Shown piece by piece: positions 22,673-34,015 of a stretch of 64,000 nucleotides of DNA. Under the pieces are notes generated by a model. The model made no database searches. It was not told where the DNA came from and was given only the letters and a program-made list of their open reading frames with translations. The stretch is from NCBI GenBank assembly GCA_028751875.1, contig CM054145.1, forward strand, positions 51,281,856-51,345,855, given 5' to 3'. This DNA comes from Rapana venosa. Lineage: Eukaryota; Mollusca; Gastropoda; Neogastropoda; Muricidae. The translations under genes and the position numbers were made by a program. The stretch's first letter is position 1. Each line of letters opens with the position of its first letter.

Positions 22673-22745
22673 TGGTTCAGCTGGGGGTCGAACCCAGGAC
22701 CTCTCGCGTGTGAGGCGAGCGTGATGACCACTACACTACCAAACC
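22673..22745 (-). tRNA. tRNA-Val (CAC), diverged copy outside the array
   Basis: 73 nt, minus strand, D-loop GGTCATC like array copies 1 and 4. The acceptor stem has two changes, GGTTTGG/CTGAACC, which turn two pairs into T-G and G-T wobbles but keep the stem. Anticodon and T arms match the array genes. A five-T run lies downstream. Flanks differ from the array units, so it may be an older escaped copy or a weakened gene. Confidence 0.85.
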
Positions 22746-22893
22746 GTTACAGTACCCCTCTCAGTTTCAGCATACAGTCATACCAGCACTCCTCAGGGAC
22801 AATAGCCTAGTAAAGGAATCAAGCTATTACTGCCAATCGCGTATTGCTTAGACCATTCTTACGTTGTTCACAGCATAGTGTGTGTGTGTATGT

Positions 22894-22978
22894 GTCAAAG
22901 TCAAAGCCAAACATTTATTTTCAGATGGTACATTGAATAAGCAGTGCATTTGCTTTTTTTCATCAAGCCATCTATCTA
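22894..22978 (-). mobile_element. Retroposon tail (GTCAAA type)
   Basis: TGTCAAAGTCAAAG, then TTTATTTTCAGATGGTACAT, TGAATAAGCAGTGCATTTGC and TCATCAAGCC. The same block occurs at 60754-60848 and, degraded, at 25100-25195. A short hexamer tail plus a conserved end suggests a LINE 3' terminus. Confidence 0.6.
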
Positions 22979-22980
22979 AA

Positions 22981-23034
<54 letters not shown>

Positions 23035-23039
23035 AGAAA

Positions 23040-23165
23040 TGACAATGACAATGACAATGACAAATTCTTTTATTTCGAGGATAATGAATAAGCACATATG
23101 TGCTTTTTTACATCCAGTCCCGCCCGTTAGGGATACATCTTAATAATAATAACCCAATACTTATA
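23040..23165 (-). mobile_element. LINE-like 3' tail, family T
   Basis: ATGACAATGACAATGACAAA, then TTTTATTTCGAGGATAATGA, ATAAGCACAT..TGTGC and ACATCCAGTCCCGCCCGTTA. Its sense 3' end is CCTCGAAATAAAAGAATTTG with a TCATTG hexamer tail. Confidence 0.7.
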
Positions 23166-23885
23166 CAGTCTCACAATAAAAACAAGGGGAAATAACCCTT
23201 TTCACAACAGCTCCCCCCCCCCAACAACCCCCCCCCCCACCCCCCCAAAGCAAGCAAATAAAAGAAAACCCTAAAATACCCCCCACCCCCAAAAAAAAAA
23301 ACCCTAACCAAAACAAACAAACAAACAAAAGAGAAAGAAAAACCAAACCAACAGAAAAAGAGAAAAAAAGAGAAAAAACAGACAAACAACAACAACAACA
23401 ACAACAACAGAGCCAAGAAAATAACACAACCAAACTTAATAAGTCATAAAGATAAACATCTACACAATGTCAAATGGTACACATACTTGTTACACATAAC
23501 TATAAGATATTGAAATAGGGCACTCATTAAAACTTAAGTACAGAGGCAAGTCCAATAAAGTATTGAAAATATAACATATGAATCCTTCATCAGGATACAC
23601 TATAACTATAAGAAAGACGATAAAAGGTGAGAGAGAGACAGAGACAGAGAGTGTGTGTGTGTATTTCAGAGATAATATCCAATATATAATTCCCAAATCA
23701 GTATGCGATCCCATCAACACTCATTTTAGATTATATTCGTTTCAAATTATATGTCATAATAATGAAATAAATTTAATACCCATACATCCACACAATAAAA
23801 ACAAGAAACAAAACAAAGAAGAAATCTAAACCTATACAGTCATTGAGGGAGAGAATGTGAGTGAGTGAGTGAGTGAGTGTGTGTA

Positions 23886-23917
<32 letters not shown>

Positions 23918-24742
23918 AGTGTGTGTGTGTGTGTGGGGGGGGGGGATGGGGGGGGGGGGGGGGTTCAGGGATAATACTAAATATGTAATACTCACATTAG
24001 CACACGATCAACACAAACACTTTTTAATTATACTCATACCAATTGAATGTCATGATAATAAAATAAGTGCAATACCCATACACACATAATAAAGAGGGGG
24101 GAAAAGCCAATAAAGTCATAAAAAGAACATCTACACATTGTAAGTAATAGAAACAAATTCTTTTTTCAGGATAATGAATAAGTACTCATGTGCATTTTTA
24201 CATCCAGTCCCCGCCCGTAGGGTCACATTTGAAAATGCACTCAGTACTCATATTTTCAAACAGTAGAAGCAAAGGGAAAAAACTTTTTTTAAAGAGAGAG
24301 AGAAAAACAACAACAACAAACAAACAAACAGACAAACAAACAAACAAACAACCCCGGACGAGCAAAAGACAAAATAAACCCCAGACCCCCCCCCCAAAAA
24401 AAAAAAAAAAAAAAATAAAAAATAAAAAAATAAATTAACAAAAAAACAACAACAAAACAGACAAAAGCACCCTCCCAAACAGACAAACAAAAAACAAGAA
24501 AAAACAACAACAAACAAACAAATGAGAAGAAATTTTTTTAAAACAAACAAACAAACAAACAAAAAAACCAAAAAAACTCCAAACAAATCAAAAACAACAC
24601 AACAACAACAAAAACCAACACCGTTCCCCCCTCCACACACACACACACATACATACACCAAAACAAAAAACAAACAAAAAACTCAAACAAATCAACAACA
24701 AAAAAACCAAAGTAACAACTACAGCAATAACAACAGAGAGAG

Positions 24743-24788
<46 letters not shown>

Positions 24789-25040
24789 AGAGAGAGAGAG
24801 AGAGAGAGACTTATAGATCATAAAATTGAACACAGGGTGTGTGTGTGTTTCAAGGATAATACTAAATATATAATTCTCAAAACAGCACAGGATCACCATC
24901 AATATTCTTTTCGAATATACTCGTACAAATTGAACGCCATGAAAAAGAAATAAGCCCAATATCAATACACTCTTACAATAAGGAGAAAAAAAATCACTTA
25001 AGTCATAAAATGAACATCTATACATTGTGAGTAAGTGAGG
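23166..25040. repeat. Repeated ~0.9-kb block, about three partial copies
   Basis: Shared landmarks recur: GATAATATCCAATATATAAT-type blocks near 23668, 23968 and 24855; ATACCCATACA..CACAATAA blocks near 23780, 24070 and 24960; and AGTCATAAA..GAACATCTACACA near 23441, 24113 and 24998. Between them lie AC-rich, AAAC-rich and GA-rich simple repeats. No coding potential was seen. Confidence 0.6.
24155..24240 (-). mobile_element. LINE-like 3' tail, family T
   Basis: AAACAAATTCTTTTTTCAGG, ATAATGAATAAGTACTCATG and ACATCCAGTCCCCGCCCGTA. It lies within the repeated block. Confidence 0.65.
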
Positions 25041-25099
25041 GATGGGGGGGGGGAGAAATGAGAGAGAGAGTGGGAGAGAGAGGGGGGTGTGGTGTGTTA

Positions 25100-25674
25100 A
25101 GTAGTCAAGTAAGTCAAATTTATTTCCAGATGGTCATTGAATAACAATGCATTTCTTTTTCAGTTCAAGCCATCGATCTAAGAACATTTCGTAATGATGC
25201 TTATCTAGAGACAGATGTTGGAAGGCATCCTACTTAACTGACCATAAAAGCTAAAAAACAAAAATAAAAAACAAAAAGTCCAAAGGCATAATGCAAATAT
25301 TCCATCCAATACATATACAGCCACACATACTCATGCACACCTGAGCGCGTGCGCGCTCACGTCCACACACACATTTAAATAAAAATGTTTTAAGAATTAA
25401 AAAAAGAAACCATAGAACGTCAGGACACACAAATTACTTCACCCACCGTTCATCCATTTTTTCACGTTTATACTCTAGATAATAAAAAGCTACGGAAAAA
25501 ACGTTGAAAACACTAGGGATTCGTCATTTCGAAATATAAACCCCCAAAAAGACCCCCCCTCCTCACCTCCTCCCCCCAGCAAACTGGTTTTTATGCGCTC
25601 ATACTTTTTTAAATACGCTGTGTGTGTTTGTGTGTGTGGTGTTTGTGTGTGCATCACATCATCAAAAGCTTTTT
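25100..25674. other. Degraded retroposon tail, then non-coding sequence
   Basis: 25100-25195 is a degraded GTCAAA-type tail (AAATTTATTTCCAGATGGTC). The rest has short CA runs and a TG run near 25620-25650, without a recognised gene. Confidence 0.5.
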
Positions 25675-25927
25675 CCCTTATTGGCAGTTTGGGGAGCAAC
25701 AAAAATTCTCCACCCTGTCTGTCCCGGGGTAGCTTCTGAAAGGTTCCCCAGTATGTTGGAAAAGGTCTTCAGCTCTGTTTAACAGTCCGACGCCAAGTGT
25801 TCTTGGGGCCCCCTCGTTTGCGTTTTTCACTCTGGGGTCCAGTGGAGGGCTGTTCGGGGGGATGTTTTTCCCGTTTTCCCCACGGAATAGCCCTATCCCT
25901 CCCCATCGCCATGCATAGATGTTGCCT
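25675..25927 (-). pseudogene. LINE reverse transcriptase C-terminal fragment, cut by assembly gap
   Basis: The minus-strand translation reads MGRDRAIPWGKREKHPPEQP, then KRKRGGPKNTWRRTVKQS and, after a stop and shifts, a W/F-rich end resembling the DRQGW..FVA motif of non-LTR elements. The GPKNTWRRTV segment matches the common GRPKNTWRRTVE motif. It carries at least one stop and one frameshift and continues into the N run, so the upstream extent is unknown. Confidence 0.8.
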
Positions 25928-26427
25928 NNNNNNNNNNNNNNNNNNNNNNNNNNNNNNNNNNNNNNNNNNNNNNNNNNNNNNNNNNNNNNNNNNNNNNNNN
26001 NNNNNNNNNNNNNNNNNNNNNNNNNNNNNNNNNNNNNNNNNNNNNNNNNNNNNNNNNNNNNNNNNNNNNNNNNNNNNNNNNNNNNNNNNNNNNNNNNNNN
26101 NNNNNNNNNNNNNNNNNNNNNNNNNNNNNNNNNNNNNNNNNNNNNNNNNNNNNNNNNNNNNNNNNNNNNNNNNNNNNNNNNNNNNNNNNNNNNNNNNNNN
26201 NNNNNNNNNNNNNNNNNNNNNNNNNNNNNNNNNNNNNNNNNNNNNNNNNNNNNNNNNNNNNNNNNNNNNNNNNNNNNNNNNNNNNNNNNNNNNNNNNNNN
26301 NNNNNNNNNNNNNNNNNNNNNNNNNNNNNNNNNNNNNNNNNNNNNNNNNNNNNNNNNNNNNNNNNNNNNNNNNNNNNNNNNNNNNNNNNNNNNNNNNNNN
26401 NNNNNNNNNNNNNNNNNNNNNNNNNNN
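25928..26427. other. Assembly gap of 500 N
   Basis: Exactly 500 unknown bases, probably a placeholder length. It lies between a LINE fragment and a poly-G/GA tract; open frames spanning it are meaningless. Confidence 0.99.
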
Positions 26428-26511
26428 GGGGGGGGGGGGAAAAAGAAAGGAAGGAGAAGAGAGAGAGAGAGAGAGAGGAGAGAGGAGAGAGAGAGAGAGA
26501 GAGAAAAGAAA
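26428..26511. repeat. Poly-G then GA-rich tract at gap edge
   Basis: A G run of about 12 bases followed by GA repeats, a likely reason for the assembly break. Confidence 0.9.
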
Positions 26512-26640
26512 ATGACAAGTCTTTTATTTCGAGAATAAAGAAGAAGCACCCATGTGCTTTTTTTTTTTACATTCAGTCCCCGCCAGTAGGAATACATCTT
26601 AATAATAAACCCAATACTCATACTCGCGCGTACTCAGACA
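26512..26640 (-). mobile_element. LINE-like 3' tail, family T
   Basis: TGACAAGTCTTTTATTTCGA, GAAGCACCCATGTGC, ACATTCAGTCCCCGCCAGTA and GGAATACATCTTAATAATAA. Confidence 0.7.
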
Positions 26641-26689
26641 GATAGGTGTGGTGGGGTGGGGGTGGGGGTGGGGGGCTAAGAAACGCACA

Positions 26690-26692
26690 AAC

Positions 26693-26728
<36 letters not shown>

Positions 26729-26931
26729 AGAGAGAGAGAGAGAGAGAGAAAGAGAGACAGAGAGAGAGAAAAAGAGACAGAGACAGAGAGAGACAGGGAC
26801 AGAGACAGACAGAGACAGACAAACAGACCGACAAACAGACAGACACACAGACACACAGACAGACAGACGCAGAGAGGGACGCGCAGACGACGACAATAAC
26901 AACAATAATAATAATAATTTCCTTTCAAAAT

Positions 26932-26964
<33 letters not shown>

Positions 26965-26965
26965 A
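26690..26965. repeat. (GA)n/(GACA)n tract with poly-T
   Basis: GA and ACAG repeats to about 26885, a short AAT run, then a T run of more than 25 bases. Confidence 0.95.
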
Positions 26966-27107
26966 AAACCCACGAAACCCGAAGCAAGAAGGAAGATGAC
27001 CAAGCCCTACTACCACCTGAGCGTAGCGTCCTGAATAGCGTGTCACTGACCACGCCTGGACTATTACTATGACTATGACTATGCTAGGCTGCGCTATGCT
27101 GACTGGT

Positions 27108-27663
27108 CAAAGTGGGGGGGTGGTGGTGGGGTTGGGGGGGGGGGGGGGGGTGGGGAGGAGGGGGGGAGAAGGAAGCGGTGTTGACACTGGTGCACCTGTT
27201 GCTTTACGCGCGGAGCGCGCGCGAAATCCTTTCCTTTTTCTTTTTTTTTCTTTTTTTTAAAAATTCTTTTGGGTTGTTTGTTTTTTTTTTTAAACCAATC
27301 TTTTCTCTCTCTCTCTGTCTCTCGTTCTTGTCTCTCTGTCTATCTCTCTCCTGTGTGTGTGTTGTGTGTGTGTGTGTGTGTGTGTTGTGTGTGTGTGTGT
27401 GTGTTTCTGTCTGTGTGGGTCTGTCTCTCTCTGTCTGTTTCTGTCTTTTAAAAAAAATAGATTTGTATGTCTGTGTATGTCTGTCTGTGTCGTCGTCTGT
27501 CTGTTGTCTGTCTGTCTCTCTGGTCTCTATCTCTTTCCCTGTCCCTCTTGTGTATGTGTGTGTGTGTGTTTCTGTCTGTCTCTCTTCTGTGTCTGTCTGT
27601 CTCTCTATCTGTTCTTCTCTGTCTCTTTTTTGTTTTAGATTTGTATGTCTTTGTCTGTCTGTT

Positions 27664-27745
<82 letters not shown>

Positions 27746-27770
27746 TCTCTCTCTTTCTCTATCTCTCTCT
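27108..27770. repeat. Poly-G, (TG)n and (TC)n/(TGTC)n tracts
   Basis: A G-rich run at 27112-27170, then CT, TG and CTGT repeats. The long open frame across this stretch is wholly low-complexity. Confidence 0.93.
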
Positions 27771-27774
27771 CTTT

Positions 27775-27868
27775 GGAAACAGATGACAAAATTGACAAAA
27801 TCTGCTACACACGGGGACGATGTAAAAAAGCACATGAGTGCTTATTCCATATCCTCGATTATAATGAA
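27775..27868 (+). mobile_element. SINE A 3' fragment
   Basis: AACAGATGACAAAATTGACA, CTACACACGGGGACGATGTA, AAAAAGCACATGAGTGCTTA and CCTCGATTATAATGAAT. Confidence 0.75.
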
Positions 27869-27871
27869 TTA

Positions 27872-27873
27872 AA

Positions 27874-27934
<61 letters not shown>

Positions 27935-28166
27935 CCCTCTCTTTCTCTCTCTTTTTGTTGATTTTTTGGTGTTCTTTTGCCCAAAGGCTGGTTTGTAAAA
28001 AAGTATGTTTGCTATGCATAACCTCTTTAAATAAATGTACTCCCCCCAATTCAATTCAAGTCAATTCTCTCTTTTGTTGGTGAGTATGCGAATGTTTTAT
28101 TCTATTTCCCTTGGAAAATAAAGATTAATTAATTAATTAATTAATTAATTCATTCTCTCTCTCTCT

Positions 28167-28258
<92 letters not shown>

Positions 28259-28396
28259 TCTCTTGTACTCCTTGCTATCTCTCGCTGTCTCTGTCTGTCT
28301 GCCTGTCTCTCTCTCTGTCTCTCTCTTTGATGGTGAGTGTGCGAATGTTTATTCTGTTACCCTTGGAAATAAAGATTCATTCATTCATTTATTCAT

Positions 28397-28432
<36 letters not shown>

Positions 28433-28533
28433 TCTCTCCTCTCTCTCTCTCTCTCTGTCTCTTTCTCTCTCTTTGTTGGTGAGTGTGCGAATGTTATTCT
28501 GTTACCCTTGGAAATAAGATTCATTCATTCATT

Positions 28534-28592
<59 letters not shown>

Positions 28593-28645
28593 TGGGTTCT
28601 CTGTTTCTGTCTCTGTCTCTCTCTCTCTCTCAGGCGCGCGCGCTT
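27872..28645. repeat. (TC)n tracts enclosing a thrice-repeated ~70-bp tail
   Basis: TC microsatellites alternate with three copies of a GGTGAGTGTGCGAATG..CCCTTGGAAATAAAGATT block at about 28078, 28333 and 28479, each ending in ATTA or ATTC tetranucleotides. A conserved end with a short tail suggests one retroposon tail duplicated through the flanking TC repeats. Confidence 0.75.
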
Positions 28646-29056
28646 TTTTAAATTTTTTTTTTTTACAGAAATTGTTGTCGTCGGCTGTCCGGTCAAGGTC
28701 AGTTCCTTTATGAGGACTCACTCAGGTCAGCTCCAATTTTTATTTTTATTTTTTTGTTTTGGTTGCAAAGGGGGGAAGAGTGAGGTACTGAAGTAGCTTG
28801 ATTCTCTCTCTCTCCCTCCCTCCCTTAAAATGAAACCCAGATTCAAACAAACCACTGTTGGCCGCCGCTCTTTCTCTGGTTTCTGGTCCATCCACCTGGA
28901 ATGATCTCTCTCTCTTTCACTTCCCCAAAAGCCTTCACTTGATACCTTCAAATCCAGCCTCAAAAACGCACTCATTTCCTACCTGACACTTTCCTCTTAT
29001 ATTATCTGTTCCTACTTTTCAACAGCATCCTTCATCTCCTTCATCACCACCTAAGT
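28646..29056. other. Non-coding, no gene seen
   Basis: Unique sequence with a poly-T and short CT runs. No domain or RNA recognised. Confidence 0.4.
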
Positions 29057-29069
29057 TTGTGTGTGTGTG

Positions 29070-29110
<41 letters not shown>
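29057..29110. repeat. (TG)n microsatellite
   Basis: TG repeats with one TTG interruption, ending in GCGCGC. Confidence 0.95.
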
Positions 29111-29114
<4 letters not shown>

Positions 29115-29167
29115 CATAAAATTTGAAATATCTTATGTTATTTGAGGAAAGTTGCCAACGTGTAAAT

Positions 29168-29231
29168 GATTTGAGTGCAAGCGCTTCGATTTGTTTGTTT
29201 TACAAGATTCAGCGCTAAAAAAATTCCATAT

Positions 29232-29268
<37 letters not shown>

Positions 29269-29282
29269 ACATCATCATTATA
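29168..29282 (+). mobile_element. LINE-type 3' tail (family G) with (ATC)n
   Basis: GATTTGAGTGCAAGCGCTTC, TTTTACAAGATTCAGCGCTA and AATTCCATATATCATCATC. Same end as 20965-21060 with a different trinucleotide tail. Confidence 0.6.
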
Positions 29283-29299
29283 AATATTCGAGAGTTCGA

Positions 29300-29335
29300 G
29301 TTCTCTCTCTCTCTCTCTCCCCTCTCTCCCCCCTC

Positions 29336-29380
<45 letters not shown>

Positions 29381-29448
29381 TCTCTCTCTCTCTCTCTCTC
29401 TTTTTCCCTCTCTTTCTCTCTTCTCTCCTCTCTCTCCCCTCTCTCCTC

Positions 29449-29512
<64 letters not shown>

Positions 29513-29515
29513 TAT
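29300..29515. repeat. (TC)n tract
   Basis: About 0.2 kb of CT repeats with CCT interruptions. Confidence 0.96.
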
Positions 29516-29741
29516 TCAATGTGCTGTTGAGAAAAAGAAATACTTCATAAGTGCAGGTACGATGAAAGCCAAAAGCAAACTAACGAACTAAAACAAAACA
29601 ACAACACAACAACAACAACAACAACAACAAAAGCAAAATTAAACAACCAAAACCAAAACAGAAAACAAACCCAAAGGAAAAAAACCACGACCAACCAAAA
29701 AAAGAAGAAGAAAAAATGAAGAAAAATTAAAAAGAAAACAT

Positions 29742-29824
29742 CTCTCTCTCCCTTGTTCTCTCTCTCTATCTCTCTCCCTCCTCTCTCTCTCTCTCTCTCT
29801 CTCTCCTCGTCTCTCTCTCACTCC

Positions 29825-29875
<51 letters not shown>

Positions 29876-30040
29876 AACACACACACGCGCGCACGCACAC
29901 ACACATACACATAAACACACCACACACAAAAACCACACACAACGCAACCACACACATATACATAACAACACACACACAAACCAAACACACAAACACACAC
30001 ACACAAAAAACAACAAAACACAACACGCACACACACACAC

Positions 30041-30077
<37 letters not shown>

Positions 30078-30120
30078 ATAAACACACACACACAAACACA
30101 CACATATACACACGCGTGTG
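29742..30120. repeat. (TC)n then (CA)n compound tract
   Basis: CT repeats to about 29860, then CA, ACAA and CGCA repeats to about 30115. Confidence 0.96.
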
Positions 30121-30204
30121 TGTTGCGTAGGCAAAAAATCTTACTACTGGTGAAACATGGAGCTCTAGATCTAGGAAAGAAAAAAAATTCCCACACCTAC
30201 TTGA

Positions 30205-30780
30205 TTTGTTTTTTGTCTAATCATTGATGTGTTTTTTGATTTGCTTGTCTTGGTGTTGGTGTGTTTCTTGATTTGCTTTTCTGATTGCTAACTTGTTGAT
30301 TTGCTTGTCTGATTGTTTGAGTGTTTGTTGATTTTGATTTGATTTTTGGTCTGATTGTTGATGTGTTGTGTGTTGTGTGTGTGTAGTGTTGATTTGCTTG
30401 TCTGATTGTTGATTGTTTTGTTGATTTGCTTGTCTGATTGTTGATGTTGTGTGTTTGATTTGTTTGTCTGATTGTTTGACTCGCTTTGTTGATTTGCTTG
30501 TCTGATTGTTGATGTGTTGTGTTGACTTTGTTTGTCTGATTGAGTGTTTGTTGATTTTTTTGGGTCTGATGTTATGTGTTGTTTAATTTCGCTTCTCTGA
30601 TTATTTGTTGATTTGCTTGTCTGATTGTTGATGTGCTTGTAGATTTGCTTCTCTGATTATTTGTTGATTTGCTTGTCTATGCTGAATAGTTTGTTGATGT
30701 GCTTGTCTGATTGCTGCTTGTCCAATGTTGATTTGTTTGTTGAATAATAAATCTGATTCTTTTCCGTTTGTTGATTTGCT
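30205..30780. repeat. Minisatellite of TTGATTTGCTTGTCTGATTG type
   Basis: More than a dozen degenerate copies of a ~30-38-bp unit built on TTGATTTGCTTGTCTGATTG followed by TTGATGTGTTG-like sequence. Unit length varies and GTGTGT expansions occur in the middle. No coding potential. Confidence 0.88.
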
Positions 30781-30898
30781 GGTGCATACAACCCACCCAC
30801 AAAAAAACCATCCCCTCCTCCCCCCCCCCACCCCCTTCCCCAGAGCCACCAGGGTTTGTGTGTGTGTTGTTGTATTGTTTTGCCTTCCTCCCTCACTA

Positions 30899-31175
30899 GG
30901 GGGGACGGGATAGCCTAGTGGTTAGAACATTGTGCTGGCAATCTAACGAGCCGGGTTTGATTCCCGTTCAAGGGGATATTTTCCCCTGGAGTTAACATCA
31001 GTGCAGACTCCACTCTCCCCAAAAGTCCTTCGGATGAGACTATAAACCGAGGCCCCGTGTGCGAACGCACGCAGAACATCTTGCGCACACGTTAAATCCT
31101 GTTCCGCTTTTCGTAAGAGTAGGCCATTGTGTGCCGGTGGGAACAATGACAGAATCAACGTACCACGGGATATTA
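30899..31175 (+). mobile_element. SINE family A, with tRNA-derived head
   Basis: The head GACGGGATAGCCTAGTGGTT has an A-box, and CCGGGTTTGATTCCCGT a B-box. Then come CCCTGGAGTTAACATCAGTG, TCCTTCGGATGAGACTATAA, ACCGAGGCCCCGTGTGCG and CACGTTAAATCCTGTTCCGC. The tail after GGTGGGAACAATGACAGAAT is diverged and lacks the usual GGACTGGATG end. Confidence 0.88.
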
Positions 31176-31179
31176 AAAA

Positions 31180-32410
31180 AAACCGCACTAAAGGGATCTG
31201 GATTATCCCACCCCACTCATAAATCAAAACCCACCAAAAAAAAAAAAAAACCCCCTACCAAAAAAGAAATAAAAACCTGCACCTTCTGAAATGTTCAATA
31301 GCCGACCGACCAATAAAATTATGCACGCCATCCATGCCAAAAATTCATAACGGTGTGACAGCAACTTCTCTCTAACGTTTGATCTCTCTCCCTCTCTCCT
31401 CCTTCTCCTCCCTCCCTTCCTCCCTCTACGTCTTCCCCATCCTTCTTTTTCTCCCTCCCCCACCATCCCCTCGCTTTTTTGCGACTGCCCCTCATCATTT
31501 GGGCAGTCCCTTACTTTCCCTAAACAAGTGATTTAGAACATCCTTTTGTTCTCATACCTCGAATCAAAGCCCCCCCCCTCTGCATTCTCCATCTCACTCA
31601 CTCCTCCTCCTTCTCCTCCCTCCTCTTCCCCTCACCATCCTCCTCCTTTCTTAAACTCTCACCACCCTCCCTCCCCCCCTACCCTCCCCCCCCCTCATCG
31701 GTACCTAGCCAGGGAGTAATGATCTCAGCTCGGCTGATCGCAAAAGCAGCCAATATGGTCCCGGCCGCAACCACAGGGGAACAGTGCCCCCATCGAGGAT
31801 GGAGTTGGTGGAGGGTGCAAAAATGCGTCCCCCCCCCTCCAAGTGACCTATCAATCATCGCAGTCAGTACGTAGTGAACACCCCATTCAAACCTAAAAAA
31901 AACCCACTCCCTTTTTCAGACAATTACTATCCATGCCCTTACTACCCTCTTCCTTCTACCCCTATGCTATAATAGTATTAGTATGGGACTACTAGACTAC
32001 CCTTCGGTGGGAAAGAGAGAAATAGGCGGCGTGGGCAATCACACAGGGGACGTAATAGCAGGAAGGATTGGGCCTGGGGTAGGCTGCGGTCCCAAGAAAT
32101 TGTTGTTGTGGTAAAGGGGATATAATTTCTGGTCGTGGTGTGTAGTAGTGTGGGGTAGTTAAAAAATTATTTTTAAAAGATACCAAGGCTGAGGATTTTG
32201 CAAGGAGGGTATATAGCTTACCTGTGGTTCTTCTATGTGATATAGTGTTATAGTATTAGTGGGGTAGTACTACCGTAGTGAGGGAGGGAAGGAAGGAGGG
32301 AGGCAGGCAGGCAGGCTTTCTGATTCCCCCGCGGCCTGTAATATCCGACCAAAGATTCGGGCCTGTGTTATGCTGCGTTCCCATGTGAACTATTTTGTTG
32401 TCAGTTAAAC
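31180..32410. other. Non-coding, CT/C-rich; no gene seen
   Basis: C-rich and CT-rich sequence to about 31700, then unique sequence. A loosely similar pair (GGGCCTGGGGTAGGCTGCG near 32071 and GGGCCTGTGTTATGCTGCG near 32359) hints at an old local duplication. No credible open frame. Confidence 0.45.
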
Positions 32411-32419
32411 GGGGGTATT

Positions 32420-32421
32420 TG

Positions 32422-32464
<43 letters not shown>

Positions 32465-32845
32465 GTTTTTTTTTAAAAGGTTATTGAGGGTGGAGGTATT
32501 TTTGGAAGGGGAGGGAGGGGTAAGGAAGATGTAGGGGTGGGGTTGGAGGGGGGGGGGGGGGGGGGGGGGGGGGGTTGGTGTCAGTGGTTGTCAGTTTTGT
32601 CCAGTGGGGAGGAGGGGGGTGGGGGTGGGGGGGGGGGGGGGTTGGGTTTTTTGTTGTTTGGAGCGTGGGAACTCTGCAAAATGTGTGTCACGTTTGGGTT
32701 GTATGATTGTATAGTTTTTGTGTCGTGTGTGTGTGTGTGTGGTGTAAGTGTGTGTGTGTGTAAGTGTGTGTGTAAGTGTGTGTGTGTGTTGTGTAAGTGT
32801 GTGTGTGTAGGTGTGAAGTGTGTGATGTGTGTGTATTAGTTTTCA
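32420..32845. repeat. TG and poly-G tracts
   Basis: TG repeats at 32424-32463, G runs at about 32548-32574 and 32627-32641, and TGTG/TAAG repeats at 32724-32835. Confidence 0.93.
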
Positions 32846-32992
32846 TTCATTTATTGATTTGCTTGATGAATTATTTGTTTATTTTCCCCTCTTTTTTTTT
32901 TTTGGATGAGGGCCTGGTGTAAAGAAGTCACTGTCTTATACCAAATGCCCTCAATAAAACATTCGACTTTGAGTTCTCCCTCTCTCTCTCAT

Positions 32993-33120
32993 GAGTATTG
33001 GGTTGTTATTATTAAGATGTATCCCTACGGGCGGGGACTGGATGTAAAAAAGTACATGAGTGCTTATTCATTATCCTGGAAATAAAAGAATTTGTCATTG
33101 TCATTTGTCATTGTCATTGC
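32993..33120 (+). mobile_element. LINE-like 3' tail, family T (sense)
   Basis: GAGTATTGGGTTGTTATTAT, AAGATGTATCCCTACGGGCG, GGGACTGGATGTAAAAAAGT, GCTTATTCATTATCCTGG and AAATAAAAGAATTTG, then TCATTG hexamers. The best plus-strand example of the family. Confidence 0.75.
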
Positions 33121-33397
33121 ATCTCTCTGCATGTGTGTGTGCGTGCGTGTGCGCGCGTGTGTGTGTGCGTGCATGCGTGCGTGCATGTGTGTGTGTTTAC
33201 TGCATGGGTTTTTGAAGGGGGTGCTCATATTACTATATTATGCAAATGGCTTTGATGGTCTGGGTGTATTTTAGCCTCTGACTATGGTTCTTGGATTTTC
33301 TGCCGGAAATTCATCTTCAGACATGTGCATGTGCACAATACATTCATACATAAGGAAAGACATAAGTTTGGAAGTCATATATTAGCATGCGCTTGCG

Positions 33398-33399
<2 letters not shown>

Positions 33400-33450
<51 letters not shown>
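33400..33450. repeat. (AC)n microsatellite
   Basis: About 50 bp of pure AC just before SINE B. Confidence 0.97.
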
Positions 33451-33452
<2 letters not shown>

Positions 33453-33977
33453 TGGATCGGTGGTCTAGAGGTAATGTACCTGCCTAGAAAACGAAATATC
33501 CGAGTGTGTAGTTGACGATCCCCTTTGTGCCCAAAACTTCCCCCCCCCCCCCACATCCAGCCCTCAATCCACTAGACCATGAGTGGTGGTCTGGGTGCTA
33601 GTGTTTCGGATAAGACGATAAACCGAGGTCCCGTGTGCAATATTAATTCAGTGGGCGTAAAAGAACCCACGACAAAAAGAGAGCTGTACCTGACAAAATT
33701 CTGTAGAAACAAAGCCACTCTGATAGGAAACCAAATACGTATGTTTGATACTAAAGGCACAGCCCTCACCTGGTTCAGTCATACCTTACAGACCGATTCC
33801 AGACAGTCGCAGTAAACAATATTCAATCCATACCTGCCAAACTGGAATGTGGAGTCCCACACGGTTCAGTTCTCGACCCTGTTCTTTTTTATTCTGTACA
33901 CAGCTCCCCTTTCACATAATATAATAAATCGTCATGATTTAGTTTTTGCAAGATATAGCGCTATATAAATTCCATTT

Positions 33978-34015
<38 letters not shown>

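Noticed and set aside
25769..26645. Frames of 198-282 codons crossing the gap
   Set aside because: Most codons are unknown bases. Only the 25675-25927 end has real homology, to a LINE.
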